This document shows, one piece after another, positions 8,063 through 16,748 of a stretch of 64,000 nt of DNA (its first letter is position 1; each line of letters starts with the position of its first letter). The notes beneath the pieces were generated by a model. It saw only the letters and a list, made by a program, of their open reading frames with translations, was not told the DNA's origin and made no database searches. The DNA is from Candidatus Fimadaptatus faecigallinarum (lineage in GTDB: Bacteria > Bacillota > Clostridia > Christensenellales > Aristaeellaceae). The position numbers and the translations under genes were made by a program. Location: contig DVNK01000038.1 of NCBI GenBank assembly GCA_018714445.1, positions 23,193 through 87,192 on the forward strand, written 5' to 3'.

Positions 8063-10096
8063 ATGCAATTGAGATGCGCATTCGTCGCAATAAACGCCCA
8101 TTACGCTCATACATCGCTCGCACTGCGCCAGCTGCGCGCGCATGCGCCCGAGTGCGCGTACTTTGAGTTTCACCTGAATCAGCCGTTCCGCACGATGGCC
8201 GATGCGCTGATAGAATACGCGCCCGCTCTGGTCGGGCTGTCGTGCTATATATGGAACGTGGACATGGCGCTCAGGCTGGCTCGGGCGCTCAAGGCCGCAT
8301 TGCCGGGAGTCATCATAGCGGCGGGCGGGCCCGAGGTTGAGCGCGACGCCGCCGCCTACCTGCGCGCGCATCCCGAGCTGGACTACATATTGGAAGGTGA
8401 GGGCGAGCGCATATGGCCCGGGCTGATATCCGCGCTCAATCAATGCGGCGACGCCCGCGGCAAGCCCGGCGTATGGGCCCGCAGCACGCAATGCCCCAAC
8501 TTCGGCAGCACGGCCGGCGCAGCCGCCAATTTCTGCACTGACGGCGCTGCCGCGTCCGGTGCAAACGATGCCGCACCCCGAGTTACCGTCGCTTCCCACA
8601 CCGATGGCACCGCGCACTGCGGCAATGCCGCACATCGCGCAACCGCTGCCTGTTGCAATTATGGGACAGCCACAGTAACCGACGCCTCTCACGCCGACGG
8701 CACTGCGCACTGCGACAATGCCGCACATCGCGCAACCGCTGCCTGCCGCAACGATGATGCAGCCACAGTCACCGTCGCTTCCCACGCCGACGGCACTGCG
8801 CGCGGCGGCAATGCTGTCACATCCAACTCAAACGCGCCCGGCATAGTGCGTGGCCCGGCGCTGCCGCCGAGCGATCCCGCCGAGTGGCGCTTTCCGTATG
8901 CGCCCGGCGAGCTGCGCGCATTGCGCGACCGGCTCACGTATATTGAAACTTCACGCGGCTGTCCGTTCAGCTGCGCGTACTGCCTGTCGCGGGGCCAGGG
9001 CGTGCGCATGCTGGACGCCGAGCGCGCCGCTCAATGGCTGATACGCATGGCCGACGAGGGCGCGCGCACCATTAAGCTGGTCGATCGCACATTCAACGCC
9101 GACGACCGCCGCGCGATACACATCTGGGACGCACTAATACAGCGCGCCACGCAATGGCCGCAACATCCGGTATTCCACTTCGAGATAACGGCGCGGCTGC
9201 TGAGCGAGGAAGCGCTAAACTGCCTTGAGAGAGCGCCCGACGGGCTGTTCCAGCTTGAGATAGGCATACAGACGACCGCACCCGAAGCCCTGCGCGCAAT
9301 AGACCGCCCCGACGATTACCGCCGGATAGCATACGCGGTGCAGCGCCTGATGCGCCGGGGCAACATCCACGTGCACGCAGACCTGATAGCCGGACTGCCG
9401 GGCGAGACGCCGCAGAGCTTGGGCCAGTCGTTCAACGACGCGTGGCGGCTGGGCGCGGACATGGTGCAGCTGGGCTTCCTAAAGCTGCTGCGGGGCAGCG
9501 AGCTGCGCGCACAGGCGGACGCGCTGGGCCTAAAGTATGATCCCGATCCGCCATACGAGATAGAATCCACGCCCACACTGCCCGCGTCCGAGCTGATATG
9601 CGCGCGCCGCATAGCGGCACTGGTCGACCAGTACCACAACTCCGGCCGCTACCGGTGCACGCTGCGGCTGCTGACCGAATCGCGCCAGCCCTGGCAGGTA
9701 TTCAATACGCTCAGGCGCTACTGGGACGCGCATGGCCTGTATTCGCATGGCCTCAGCCCGGCCGAGCGCACGGCGGCGCTATACAGGTTTGGCCTTGAGC
9801 TGGGCACGGACGCGCAGGCGCTCGGCGCATGCATCCGGCACGACTGCATCGCGCGCGGCGGGCGGCTGGAATTGCCGTCCGAACTGGCCGACGCGCTGAG
9901 CGAAGCCGACCGCGCCATACTGCGTGAATACGTCCATCCGGTGCGCGGCCAGTGGATAGAGCATTATCCCGTGGACATAGCTGCATACGCGCGCGGCGGC
10001 GACATGCGCCCGGGTGAATGCGCGATACTCTACGATCCGGCGCGTGAGATGTGGTTTGCGCTGGACGAGCATGGCCCGGCTTCCCGGACGACTTGA
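8063..10096 (+). CDS. B12-binding radical SAM protein, DUF4080 type
   Basis: A 677-residue protein with an N-terminal cobalamin-binding-like Rossmann domain (about 1-130, GLSCYIWNVD and AAGGPEVE), then a radical SAM domain with the CX3CX2C cluster motif CPFSCAYC (Cys300, 304, 307), and a DUF4080-like C-terminal region. Such proteins perform radical methylation or rearrangement; the substrate is unknown. Between the two domains, about residues 140-272 are a low-complexity Ala/Thr/His/Asp insert that includes a 31-residue repeat. The start has GAAAGGA upstream and its own promoter. The stop lies at the start of a downstream tandem array. Confidence 0.88.
   Translation: MQLRCAFVAINAHYAHTSLALRQLRAHAPECAYFEFHLNQPFRTMADALIEYAPALVGLSCYIWNVDMALRLARALKAALPGVIIAAGGPEVERDAAAYLRAHPELDYILEGEGERIWPGLISALNQCGDARGKPGVWARSTQCPNFGSTAGAAANFCTDGAAASGANDAAPRVTVASHTDGTAHCGNAAHRATAACCNYGTATVTDASHADGTAHCDNAAHRATAACRNDDAATVTVASHADGTARGGNAVTSNSNAPGIVRGPALPPSDPAEWRFPYAPGELRALRDRLTYIETSRGCPFSCAYCLSRGQGVRMLDAERAAQWLIRMADEGARTIKLVDRTFNADDRRAIHIWDALIQRATQWPQHPVFHFEITARLLSEEALNCLERAPDGLFQLEIGIQTTAPEALRAIDRPDDYRRIAYAVQRLMRRGNIHVHADLIAGLPGETPQSLGQSFNDAWRLGADMVQLGFLKLLRGSELRAQADALGLKYDPDPPYEIESTPTLPASELICARRIAALVDQYHNSGRYRCTLRLLTESRQPWQVFNTLRRYWDAHGLYSHGLSPAERTAALYRFGLELGTDAQALGACIRHDCIARGGRLELPSELADALSEADRAILREYVHPVRGQWIEHYPVDIAAYARGGDMRPGECAILYDPAREMWFALDEHGPASRTT
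8575..8830 (+). repeat. In-frame 93-bp repeat inside the radical SAM gene
   Basis: Units begin near 8594, 8687 and 8780, each encoding a 31-residue module starting SHxDGTA and containing NAAHRATAAC. The length is a multiple of three, so the reading frame is kept. The module sits in the linker between the cobalamin-binding and radical SAM domains. Confidence 0.9.
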
Positions 10097-10800
10097 CTTT
10101 TATGCGGGCAGGCGCGGATGAAGGCTTACGCGTTCGCATGCTATTTTAAGCCAACCCGCGGTGCGCATGGATTGCGCTTACACTTACAGGTCATAGTCCA
10201 GTGGCACGCGCGATATGGCTTCCGCGTCGGCAGGCCTGGACGCCGGCTCACGCATTACCCCACTATTATGAGCCAACCCGCGGTGCGCATGGTTTGCGCT
10301 TACAGGCCATAGTCCAGCGGCACGGACGATATTGCTATCGCGTGGACAGGCCCGGACGTCCGTTCACGCGTTACCCCACTATTTTGAGCCAATCGGCGGT
10401 GCGCATGGTTTGCGATGTACAGTCATAGTACAGCGGCACAGACGACATGGCTTTTACGCGGACAAGCCTGGACGCCGGCTCACGCGTTACCCCACTATTA
10501 TAAGCCAACCCGCGGTGCGCATGGTTCGTGCCGGACAGTCATAACCCAGCTACGCATACGATATGACTTTCACGCGGACAGGCCTGGACGCCGGCTCACG
10601 CATTCCCCCCTACTATTTTGAGCCAACTGGCGGTGCGCATGGTTTGCGCTTACAGGCCATAGCTCGGCAACGCGTACGATATGGCTTTTACGCGGACAGG
10701 CCTGGACGCCGGCTCACGCATTCCCCCCTACTATTTTGAGCCAACCCGCGGTGCGCATGGTTCGCGCTAACGGGCCATAGTCCGGCGACGCGTACTGCAT
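10085..10800. repeat. 116-118 bp tandem array after the radical SAM gene
   Basis: About six units contain GGCCTGGACGCCGGCTCACG, then ACTATT, GAGCCAACCCGCGGTGCGCATGG, and a variable ACGATATGGCTTT(T/C)ACGCG. The first degenerate unit begins within the last codons of the radical SAM gene (around 10085) and includes its stop. The array fills most of the 800 bases to the next gene. Confidence 0.9.
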
Positions 10801-10893
10801 AACTTTCGCGCGAGTAGAACATGACGCCAGCCCGCTTGCTCAACCAGCATTCGACGCCAGCCGGCAGTACACTCGAATAAGGAGGCCACGACA

Positions 10894-11691
10894 ATGGTAT
10901 ACCTGCGCAGCATATCGCTGAACGTGCGCGAGGGCGCATACCCGTTCAACAGCCCCGCGATAACGCGGCTGGAACGCATGGAGTTCGGCGCGGTTACGAT
11001 ACTGGTAGGCGAGAACGGCTCGGGCAAGTCGACCTTGCTGGAAGCGTTGGCGCGGCTGATGCGCCTGCCGGCGATAGGCGCGGCCGACGCCGGCGACGAC
11101 GCCACGCTCAACGCCGTACAACCGCTCAGCGACGCCATGCGCCCAGTGTTTGCGCGGCGTCCGCGCAGCGGCATGTTCCTGCGCGCAGAGGACTTTTTCG
11201 GCTATACGCGGCGCATAAGCGCATTGCAGGCTGAGATGCGCGCCGAACTCGAACGCGTCGACTTGGAGTACGCCAATGCCAGCGCGTTCACCCGTGACCA
11301 GGCGCGCATGGCATACGCCGGCTCGCTGTACGCGCTGAACCAGGCCCACGGAGAAGACCCCGACGCCCGGTCGCATGGCGAGAGCTTCGTACACCTGTTC
11401 AATGAGCGCGTGCATGACGGCGGACTGTACCTGCTGGACGAGCCTGAAGCGCCGCTTTCGCCACTGCGGCAATTGGCGCTGATATCGCTGATAATGAAGC
11501 GCGAACCGCGAAGTCAGTTCATAATAGCTACCCACTCGCCGATGTTGACCGCGTATCCCGGCGCGCAGATCTGGTCGTTCGACGATGCACCGGCGCGACG
11601 CGTGGACTATGCCGAGCTGGACAGCGTGCGCCTGATACGCGACTTCCTCAATGCGCCCGAGCGGTATCTGGCCCGCCTGCGGGACGAGTAA
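10894..11691 (+). CDS. AAA/ABC-type ATPase of unknown role
   Basis: A 265-residue P-loop ATPase. Walker A is GENGSGKST (around 49-57), Walker B is LYLLDEPEAPLS, and the switch histidine is in ATHSPML. The arrangement resembles stand-alone AAA_21/RecF-like ATPases that predict DNA repair or defence roles, but no partner gene (nuclease, toxin) is adjacent. The start has AAGGAGG 8 bases upstream. Both flanks are tandem arrays. I do not assign a function. Confidence 0.85.
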   Translation: MVYLRSISLNVREGAYPFNSPAITRLERMEFGAVTILVGENGSGKSTLLEALARLMRLPAIGAADAGDDATLNAVQPLSDAMRPVFARRPRSGMFLRAEDFFGYTRRISALQAEMRAELERVDLEYANASAFTRDQARMAYAGSLYALNQAHGEDPDARSHGESFVHLFNERVHDGGLYLLDEPEAPLSPLRQLALISLIMKREPRSQFIIATHSPMLTAYPGAQIWSFDDAPARRVDYAELDSVRLIRDFLNAPERYLARLRDE

Positions 11692-12077
11692 GGCCGGCAA
11701 GCCAGCCTCGTCCGGGACGTCGTAAGCTAATATGACCCATTGCGCTGCAAGCGAACACAGCCGCCAATCAATTTTGCCTTTGATATTTCGCGATGATTGC
11801 ACCCATTGCGCGCCGGGCGGCCCGTCCAACTGCCAGGTATGCCCCGTGACATTCAAAGCGTTTTCGCCCGTCTACTCATTTAGCGGCGCGCGACCCACGC
11901 AATTGCTGCGCACTATCCCGACATTTCGCGTCAATTCACCTGTTGAACGACCAGCAGCCCCGCAATTGCCGGGCACAGCATTGTCATGGCGCGATATTGA
12001 AGTTTGAGCGCTGGGCGATCCGCTCAATTGCCGGACGTTATTCCGATATCCGGCACTGACCGCCTGCGGAACGCATA
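11692..12077. other. Non-coding stretch, no gene seen
   Basis: About 390 bases without a plausible start-plus-ribosome-site combination. Short CAATTGCCGG-like motifs recur loosely, as if an old, decayed tandem array. Confidence 0.5.
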
Positions 12078-12330
12078 ACTTGCCTGCCGCCGCATCCAAC
12101 GCCGCACGCATGCCCATACGCCGCCGCATCCAACGCCGCACGCTTACCCGCCGCCGTATCCAACGCCGCACACATGCCCGCCCGCCGTCGCATCCAACGC
12201 CGCACACATGCCCACTTGCCGCGGCATCCAGCGCCGCACGCTTACCCGTCCGCCGTCGCATCCAGCGCCGCACGCTTACCCGTCCGCCTCCGCATCCAAC
12301 GCCGCACACATGCCCCCGCCGCACAGCGCC
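12078..12330. repeat. 34-bp tandem array
   Basis: Seven to eight units around CGCATCCAACGCCGCAC, spaced 30-35 bases (mostly 34). It ends 80 bases before the LysM gene. Confidence 0.9.
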
Positions 12331-12411
12331 CGCATAAACCCCTGCCCACGTACATAACCCGCGCTCCATGCGAATACACTGCCAATGACAAAATGATTTG
12401 GAGGCGGTTAT

Positions 12412-12924
12412 ATGCTGTGGGATCGCGTGCGCGCGGGGGAGACATTGAACATGCTGTCGGCGCGGTTGAACCGGCCGGCCTGCATGATAATGCGCGCCAA
12501 CCGGCTGGCCAGCCCGGCCTGGCTGCTGCCGGGGCGCGAGATAATCGTGCCGCCGGAGGACTACTGCATGTGGGACGCCGGCGAATGCCCCAACCGCTTC
12601 TTTCGCTGTCCGGCGCGCGACGAACGCCCGCGCCTGCGCCATGTGCTGCGTCCCAGCGAGCGCGCGCAGGATGTAGCACGGCGCTATGGCCTGCCCGAGC
12701 GACTGGTACTGTTGGCTGCGGGCACCCGTGCGCTCTCTCCAGGGCGGGCGATCTACCTGCCCGCTCCGCCGGCCGGGGCGCACATCGTCACCGTTATGCC
12801 CGGCCAGACCGTTGAGAGCATCTGCCTTGCCCATCGCATGACGCCTGAGCGGTTTGCGCTGATCAACTCGCTCAGCGCGCCGCTGATGCCCGGCATGCGC
12901 GTACTGGTAGAGCGCGCGCAGTGA
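12412..12924 (+). CDS. Triple LysM-domain protein without signal peptide
   Basis: A 170-residue protein built from three LysM-like modules: about 5-48 (VRAGETLNMLSARLNRP), about 79-118 (LRPSERAQDVARRYGLP) and about 124-168 (VMPGQTVESICLAHRMTP). LysM modules bind peptidoglycan or chitin-like glycans, and in Firmicutes also occur in spore-coat proteins. No signal peptide or membrane segment is visible, which fits a spore-coat or mother-cell protein better than secretion, but this is inference. A GGAGG site precedes the ATG. Confidence 0.85.
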   Translation: MLWDRVRAGETLNMLSARLNRPACMIMRANRLASPAWLLPGREIIVPPEDYCMWDAGECPNRFFRCPARDERPRLRHVLRPSERAQDVARRYGLPERLVLLAAGTRALSPGRAIYLPAPPAGAHIVTVMPGQTVESICLAHRMTPERFALINSLSAPLMPGMRVLVERAQ

Positions 12925-13004
12925 GCAATGCGGAACGGCTGCCGGAGCAGGCCCGCGCCGGTATCGCGCCGCGAATTTGAGACGCTGCCGCGCTCCGCGG
13001 CCGC

Positions 13005-13560
13005 GTCGATCATGTCGCGGCAAGGCCGCGCGTCCGTAAGCCCAAATCCCGCACGTTACGCATTCGGCTTGACAATGCGCCGCGCCGCAACTCGTAAAAA
13101 TTGCTTGGCTCGGCCACCGTCGATCATGTCGCGGTAAGACCGCGCGTCGGTCAGCTCAAGCCTCACCCGTTCCGCATTCGCATTGACAATGCGCCGCGCC
13201 GCAACTCGTAAAAATTGCTTGGTTCGGCCACCTCATCGAACATGTCGCGGTAAGGCCGTGCGTCGGTCAGCTCAAGCCTCACCCGTTCCGCATTCGCATT
13301 GACAATGCGCCGCGCCGCAACTCGTAAAAATTGCTTGGCTCGGCCACCGTCGATAATGTCACGGTAAGACCGCGTGTCCGTAAGCCCAAATCCCGCACGC
13401 TCCGCATTCGGCTTGACAATGTGCCGCGCCGCAACTCGTAAAAATTGCTTGGCTCGGCTACCTCGTCAAACATGTCATGGCAAGGCCGCGCGTCGGTCAG
13501 CTCAAGCCTCACCCGTTCCGCATTCGGCTTGACAATGCGCCGCGCCGCAACTCGTAAAAA
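13005..13560 (-). repeat. 114-117 bp tandem copies of the GNAT gene's 3' end
   Basis: The segment GCAACTCGTAAAAATTGCTT recurs at 13087, 13201, 13315, 13431 and 13547. The last copy is inside the GNAT gene and encodes its C-terminal SNFYELRRG. Read on the minus strand, the downstream copies still encode close relatives of that tail (for example LELTDARPCHDMFDEVAEPS). The array therefore arose by tandem duplication of about 38 terminal codons. Confidence 0.95.
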
Positions 13561-14063
13561 TTGCTTAGCTCGGCCACTTCATCGAACATGTCGCGATAAG
13601 GCCGCGTGTCAGTCAGCTCAAATCCCGCCCGTTCCAGCGTCCGGCACGACGCGACATTGCGCTGCGCCGCCGTGGCAAACAGCGCGTCCACGCCGTATTC
13701 CGCGAACACATGCCTCACAAACGCGCGCACTGCCTCGGCCATGTACCCCTGGCCCCGGTACTGCGCGCCCAGAAAGTACGTTATGCCCACCCTGCCCATG
13801 TCCTCGTAGTACGACGTGCCCACGCTGCCTATCGTGCGGCCGTCCGCGCGCCGCTCTATCGCAAACGCGAGGTATGCGCGATGCGGGTCGCCCTCGGCCT
13901 CCAACTGCATCGCCTCGCGCAGCCAGTCGCCCATCCACTCGTGACATCGGCTGCAGTCGCCGAATATCTCGTGCAGGCTGCCGTCCGACGCCATCTCTAT
14001 GAACGCGTGCTCGTCCGCGAGCGTCAGACTGCGTATCACAAGGCGCGCTGTCTCAAGTCTCAT
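13509..14063 (-). CDS. GNAT-family N-acetyltransferase (RimJ/RimL-like)
   Basis: A 184-residue acetyltransferase. It starts METxRLxIR-like (MRLETARLVIRSLTLAD) and carries the acetyl-CoA motif YRGQGYMAEAVRAFVRHVF and the C-terminal NVASCRTLERAGFE, both typical of RimJ/RimL relatives that acetylate protein N-termini or small amines. The start at 14063 has AAAGGAG 11 bases upstream. The protein's C-terminal residues after LERAGFE are the unit duplicated in the array beyond the stop. It converges with the LysM gene. Confidence 0.9.
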   Translation of the reverse strand: MRLETARLVIRSLTLADEHAFIEMASDGSLHEIFGDCSRCHEWMGDWLREAMQLEAEGDPHRAYLAFAIERRADGRTIGSVGTSYYEDMGRVGITYFLGAQYRGQGYMAEAVRAFVRHVFAEYGVDALFATAAQRNVASCRTLERAGFELTDTRPYRDMFDEVAELSNFYELRRGALSSRMRNG

Positions 14064-14212
14064 CCGCCATGCATCTCCTTTAGCAGTTCTATACCATTTA
14101 TATGATACCATGGCCCGGCCGGCGCGGCCACCCATTTTTTCATTGCCATTAAAACTCGCGCCAATGTGAATATCATAGAAAAAAATTGCACTCATTGCGC
14201 AAGATTATGTAT

Positions 14213-14240
14213 TTGAATCGCCGCGCGGACGTGATATAAT
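14213..14240 (+). promoter_or_regulatory. Promoter of the DUF1638/serine dehydratase/sulfatase genes
   Basis: -35 TTGAAT (14213-14218), 16-base spacer, -10 TATAAT (14235-14240) preceded by TGA (extended -10). The start codon follows 40 bases later. Confidence 0.75.
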
Positions 14241-14279
14241 TCAATCAATGATAACCCGCGCAAGGAGGGCGTTCCGCTC

Positions 14280-15119
14280 ATGAGAATACACATCGTGGCC
14301 TGCCGCATATTGGCGCGCGAGCTGAGCGCGCTGGCGGCCACCAGTCCCAACATGGTCGACATCACCTGGCTGGCGCGCGGCCTGCACAATACCCCCACCA
14401 AGCTGCGCGACCGCATAGTCGAAACGCTGGACGATATATATGCCCAAATAGACCGCAATGAGCTCGAGTTCCGCCCCGACTACATCGTGCTGGGCTATGG
14501 ACTGTGCTCAAACGGCGTCGTAGGCGTGGAGTGCCGCGACATACCGATAGTCGTGCCGCGCACCGACGACTGCATCGCGCTGTTCCTGGGCTCCCAGCAG
14601 CGCTATATGAAGGAATTCGCCGAGTCCGGCGGCGCGTACTGGCTCAACAGCGGCTGGCTTGAACACAGCGCGCGCCTGTTCGACGAGGAGGACTTCCGCC
14701 GCCGCCGCTGGCTCGAGTACGCCGAAAAGTACGGCGAGGAAAACGCCGACTACCTCATCGAGGTCGAAAGCAGCTGGATGAACAACTACTCCACGCTGGG
14801 CTTCATCCACTCCAGCGTCTACGAGAGTCCCGAGTATCTCCACCATACCGTGCGCGAGGCCGAAAAGCACAACTGGCAGCTGCGCGAGGTCAACGACGAC
14901 CTGCGCATGCTCCGCATGATGGTAAACGGCGACTGGAACGAAAATGAGTTCCTGATACTCAAGCCCGGCGAGCGCATAGCCGCCGACTACGCCGGCGCAA
15001 AGCTCAAGGCTGAACCCGCGCCGCAGCCGCCACAGCCCGTCTCAGCGGCGCGCCCTTCCAACGAGCCGGTATCGGTGGCATTCCCGTATGGCGATGCAAA
15101 GGGCGGGGTCTCGAAATGA
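14280..15119 (+). CDS. DUF1638 domain protein
   Basis: A 279-residue protein with the DUF1638 signature LGYGLCSNGVVG, RTDDCIALFLGS and the W-rich middle (SSWMNNYSTLGFIH). In other genomes DUF1638 proteins often sit near corrinoid methyltransferase or related genes, and their activity is unknown. Here it is the first gene of a rightward operon and overlaps the next gene by four bases (ATGA). AAGGAGGGC lies 9 bases before the start. The last 40 residues are a Pro/Ala-rich tail. Confidence 0.85.
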   Translation: MRIHIVACRILARELSALAATSPNMVDITWLARGLHNTPTKLRDRIVETLDDIYAQIDRNELEFRPDYIVLGYGLCSNGVVGVECRDIPIVVPRTDDCIALFLGSQQRYMKEFAESGGAYWLNSGWLEHSARLFDEEDFRRRRWLEYAEKYGEENADYLIEVESSWMNNYSTLGFIHSSVYESPEYLHHTVREAEKHNWQLREVNDDLRMLRMMVNGDWNENEFLILKPGERIAADYAGAKLKAEPAPQPPQPVSAARPSNEPVSVAFPYGDAKGGVSK

Positions 15120-15781
15120 ACGTGAGCGTATTTGAGGCGCTGGGCCCGGTCATGATAGGCCCGTCCAGCTCGCATACCGCCGGCGCGGCGCGACTGGCGC
15201 GCGTGGCGGCGCTGGCTGTGCAGGGCGAGTTCGACCACGTGGACTTCGTGCTGCACGGGTCGTTTGCGCGCACGTACCTGGGCCACGGCACCGATCGCGC
15301 GCTGGTGGCCGGCGTGCTGGGGCTGAGCGCGTCGGACGAGCGGTTGCCGCATGCGTTTGAACTGGCGCGCATGTGCAATCTGACGTACACGTTCTCCGAG
15401 GAGGAGATGCGCGACGTGCACGAAAACACGGTGCGCATGGTGTTCCACATGAAGCAGGGCGCGCCCCAGACCGTCGTCGGCTCGTCGATAGGCGGCGGGC
15501 AGATCGTCATAACCTCCATAAACGGCTTCGACGTCGAGTACACCGCTCAGTCAAACGCGCTGGTCATCACCCAGCGCGACCGCAAGGGCGTGATAAGCCA
15601 CATCGCCGGCGCATTGGCCGATCACGACATAAACATAGGCGTCATGCGCCTGAGCCGGCGCGCGCGCGGCGACGTGGCCTGCACGATAATCGAGGTCGAC
15701 TCGCCGGTATCGCCCGATATCGTGACCCAGCTCCGGAACCTGCCCGACGTTATGTCGGTGCGCGCGATCAACCTACACTGA
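15116..15781 (+). CDS. sdaAB: L-serine dehydratase, iron-sulfur-dependent, beta subunit
   Basis: A 221-residue beta subunit of the two-component L-serine ammonia-lyase, which with the alpha subunit converts L-serine to pyruvate and ammonia. The family signature SVFEALGPVMIGPSSSHTAGAAR is at the N-terminus and an ACT-type domain (VISHIAGALADHDINIGVMRLSR) is at the C-terminus. Its start overlaps the stop of the DUF1638 gene, indicating translational coupling; the alpha subunit follows 21 bases later. Confidence 0.95.
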   Translation: MNVSVFEALGPVMIGPSSSHTAGAARLARVAALAVQGEFDHVDFVLHGSFARTYLGHGTDRALVAGVLGLSASDERLPHAFELARMCNLTYTFSEEEMRDVHENTVRMVFHMKQGAPQTVVGSSIGGGQIVITSINGFDVEYTAQSNALVITQRDRKGVISHIAGALADHDINIGVMRLSRRARGDVACTIIEVDSPVSPDIVTQLRNLPDVMSVRAINLH

Positions 15782-15802
15782 CGAAAGGCGCTGAGTTACG
15801 AT

Positions 15803-16675
15803 ATGTACGACAACTTTGGCGAACTGCTTGAATACTGCACGCAGCACGAGTGCCCGATAAGCGAGGCCGTGCTGCGCAACGAGACCAAACTGACCGGACA
15901 GAGCCGCGAACAGGTGCTGACCGGACTGCGCGACATGTTCGAGGTCATGCGCGCGTCGGCGGCGCGGGCACTGGATGCGCCGCTCAAGGCGGGATTCTCG
16001 CTGATATCAGGCGTGGCCCACCGGCAGAGCACGTACGCCGCGCGCACCGACACGCTGTGCGGCAACATGATAAATAAGCTTATGGCGCGCGCGCTGTCCA
16101 GCAGCGAGACCAATGCCGCCATGGGCCGCATCTGCGCCGCTCCAACCGCGGGCGCATGCGGCATACTGCCGGCCGTACTGATAACGCTGGGCGAACAGCG
16201 CGGCGCAACCGAGGACGAACTGCTGCGCGCACTGGCGACGGCGTCGGGCGTGGGCGCAGTGATAATAAAAAATGCCACGGTATCCGGCGCGGAGGGCGGC
16301 TGTCAGGCCGAGTGCGGCGTGGCGGCGGCTATGGCGGCGGCGGGCGCGGTCGAACTGGCCGGCGGCACGCCCCGACAGGCGCTGGACGCGGCCGCGTTCG
16401 CGCTGGAAAACGTGATGGGCCTGGTGTGCGACCCGGTCGCGGGGCTGGTGCAGGTGCCGTGCGCGCTGCGCAATGCATCGCAATCGGTCAATGCGCTGCT
16501 CAGCGCCGATCTGGCGCTGGGCGGCATGGAATCGCTGATACCGCTGGATCAGGTCGTGGAGGCGATGTACAGCGTCGGCCACATGCTGCCCACGCAACTG
16601 CGCGAGACCGCGCTGGGCGGCATAGCGGCCACGCCCGCCGGTCGCGCGGTACAGGTAAAACCCGCCGACGAGTGA
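15803..16675 (+). CDS. sdaAA: L-serine dehydratase, iron-sulfur-dependent, alpha subunit
   Basis: A 290-residue alpha subunit carrying the catalytic 4Fe-4S site. Cysteines in GGCQAECG (Cys167/171), CDPVAGLVQVPC (Cys209 and Cys220) are the likely cluster ligands, with PTAGACGILPA near 114-124. Full length for the family. The ribosome site is weak (GAAAGG about 13 bases upstream), so translation may be coupled to the beta subunit. Confidence 0.95.
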   Translation: MYDNFGELLEYCTQHECPISEAVLRNETKLTGQSREQVLTGLRDMFEVMRASAARALDAPLKAGFSLISGVAHRQSTYAARTDTLCGNMINKLMARALSSSETNAAMGRICAAPTAGACGILPAVLITLGEQRGATEDELLRALATASGVGAVIIKNATVSGAEGGCQAECGVAAAMAAAGAVELAGGTPRQALDAAAFALENVMGLVCDPVAGLVQVPCALRNASQSVNALLSADLALGGMESLIPLDQVVEAMYSVGHMLPTQLRETALGGIAATPAGRAVQVKPADE

Positions 16676-16748
16676 CCTAACCCCCATGGATAAACGCATG
16701 CCCGGCGCGGCCGCGCCGACGCGCCCGCCCGGCGAAGGGAGGCAGCTT

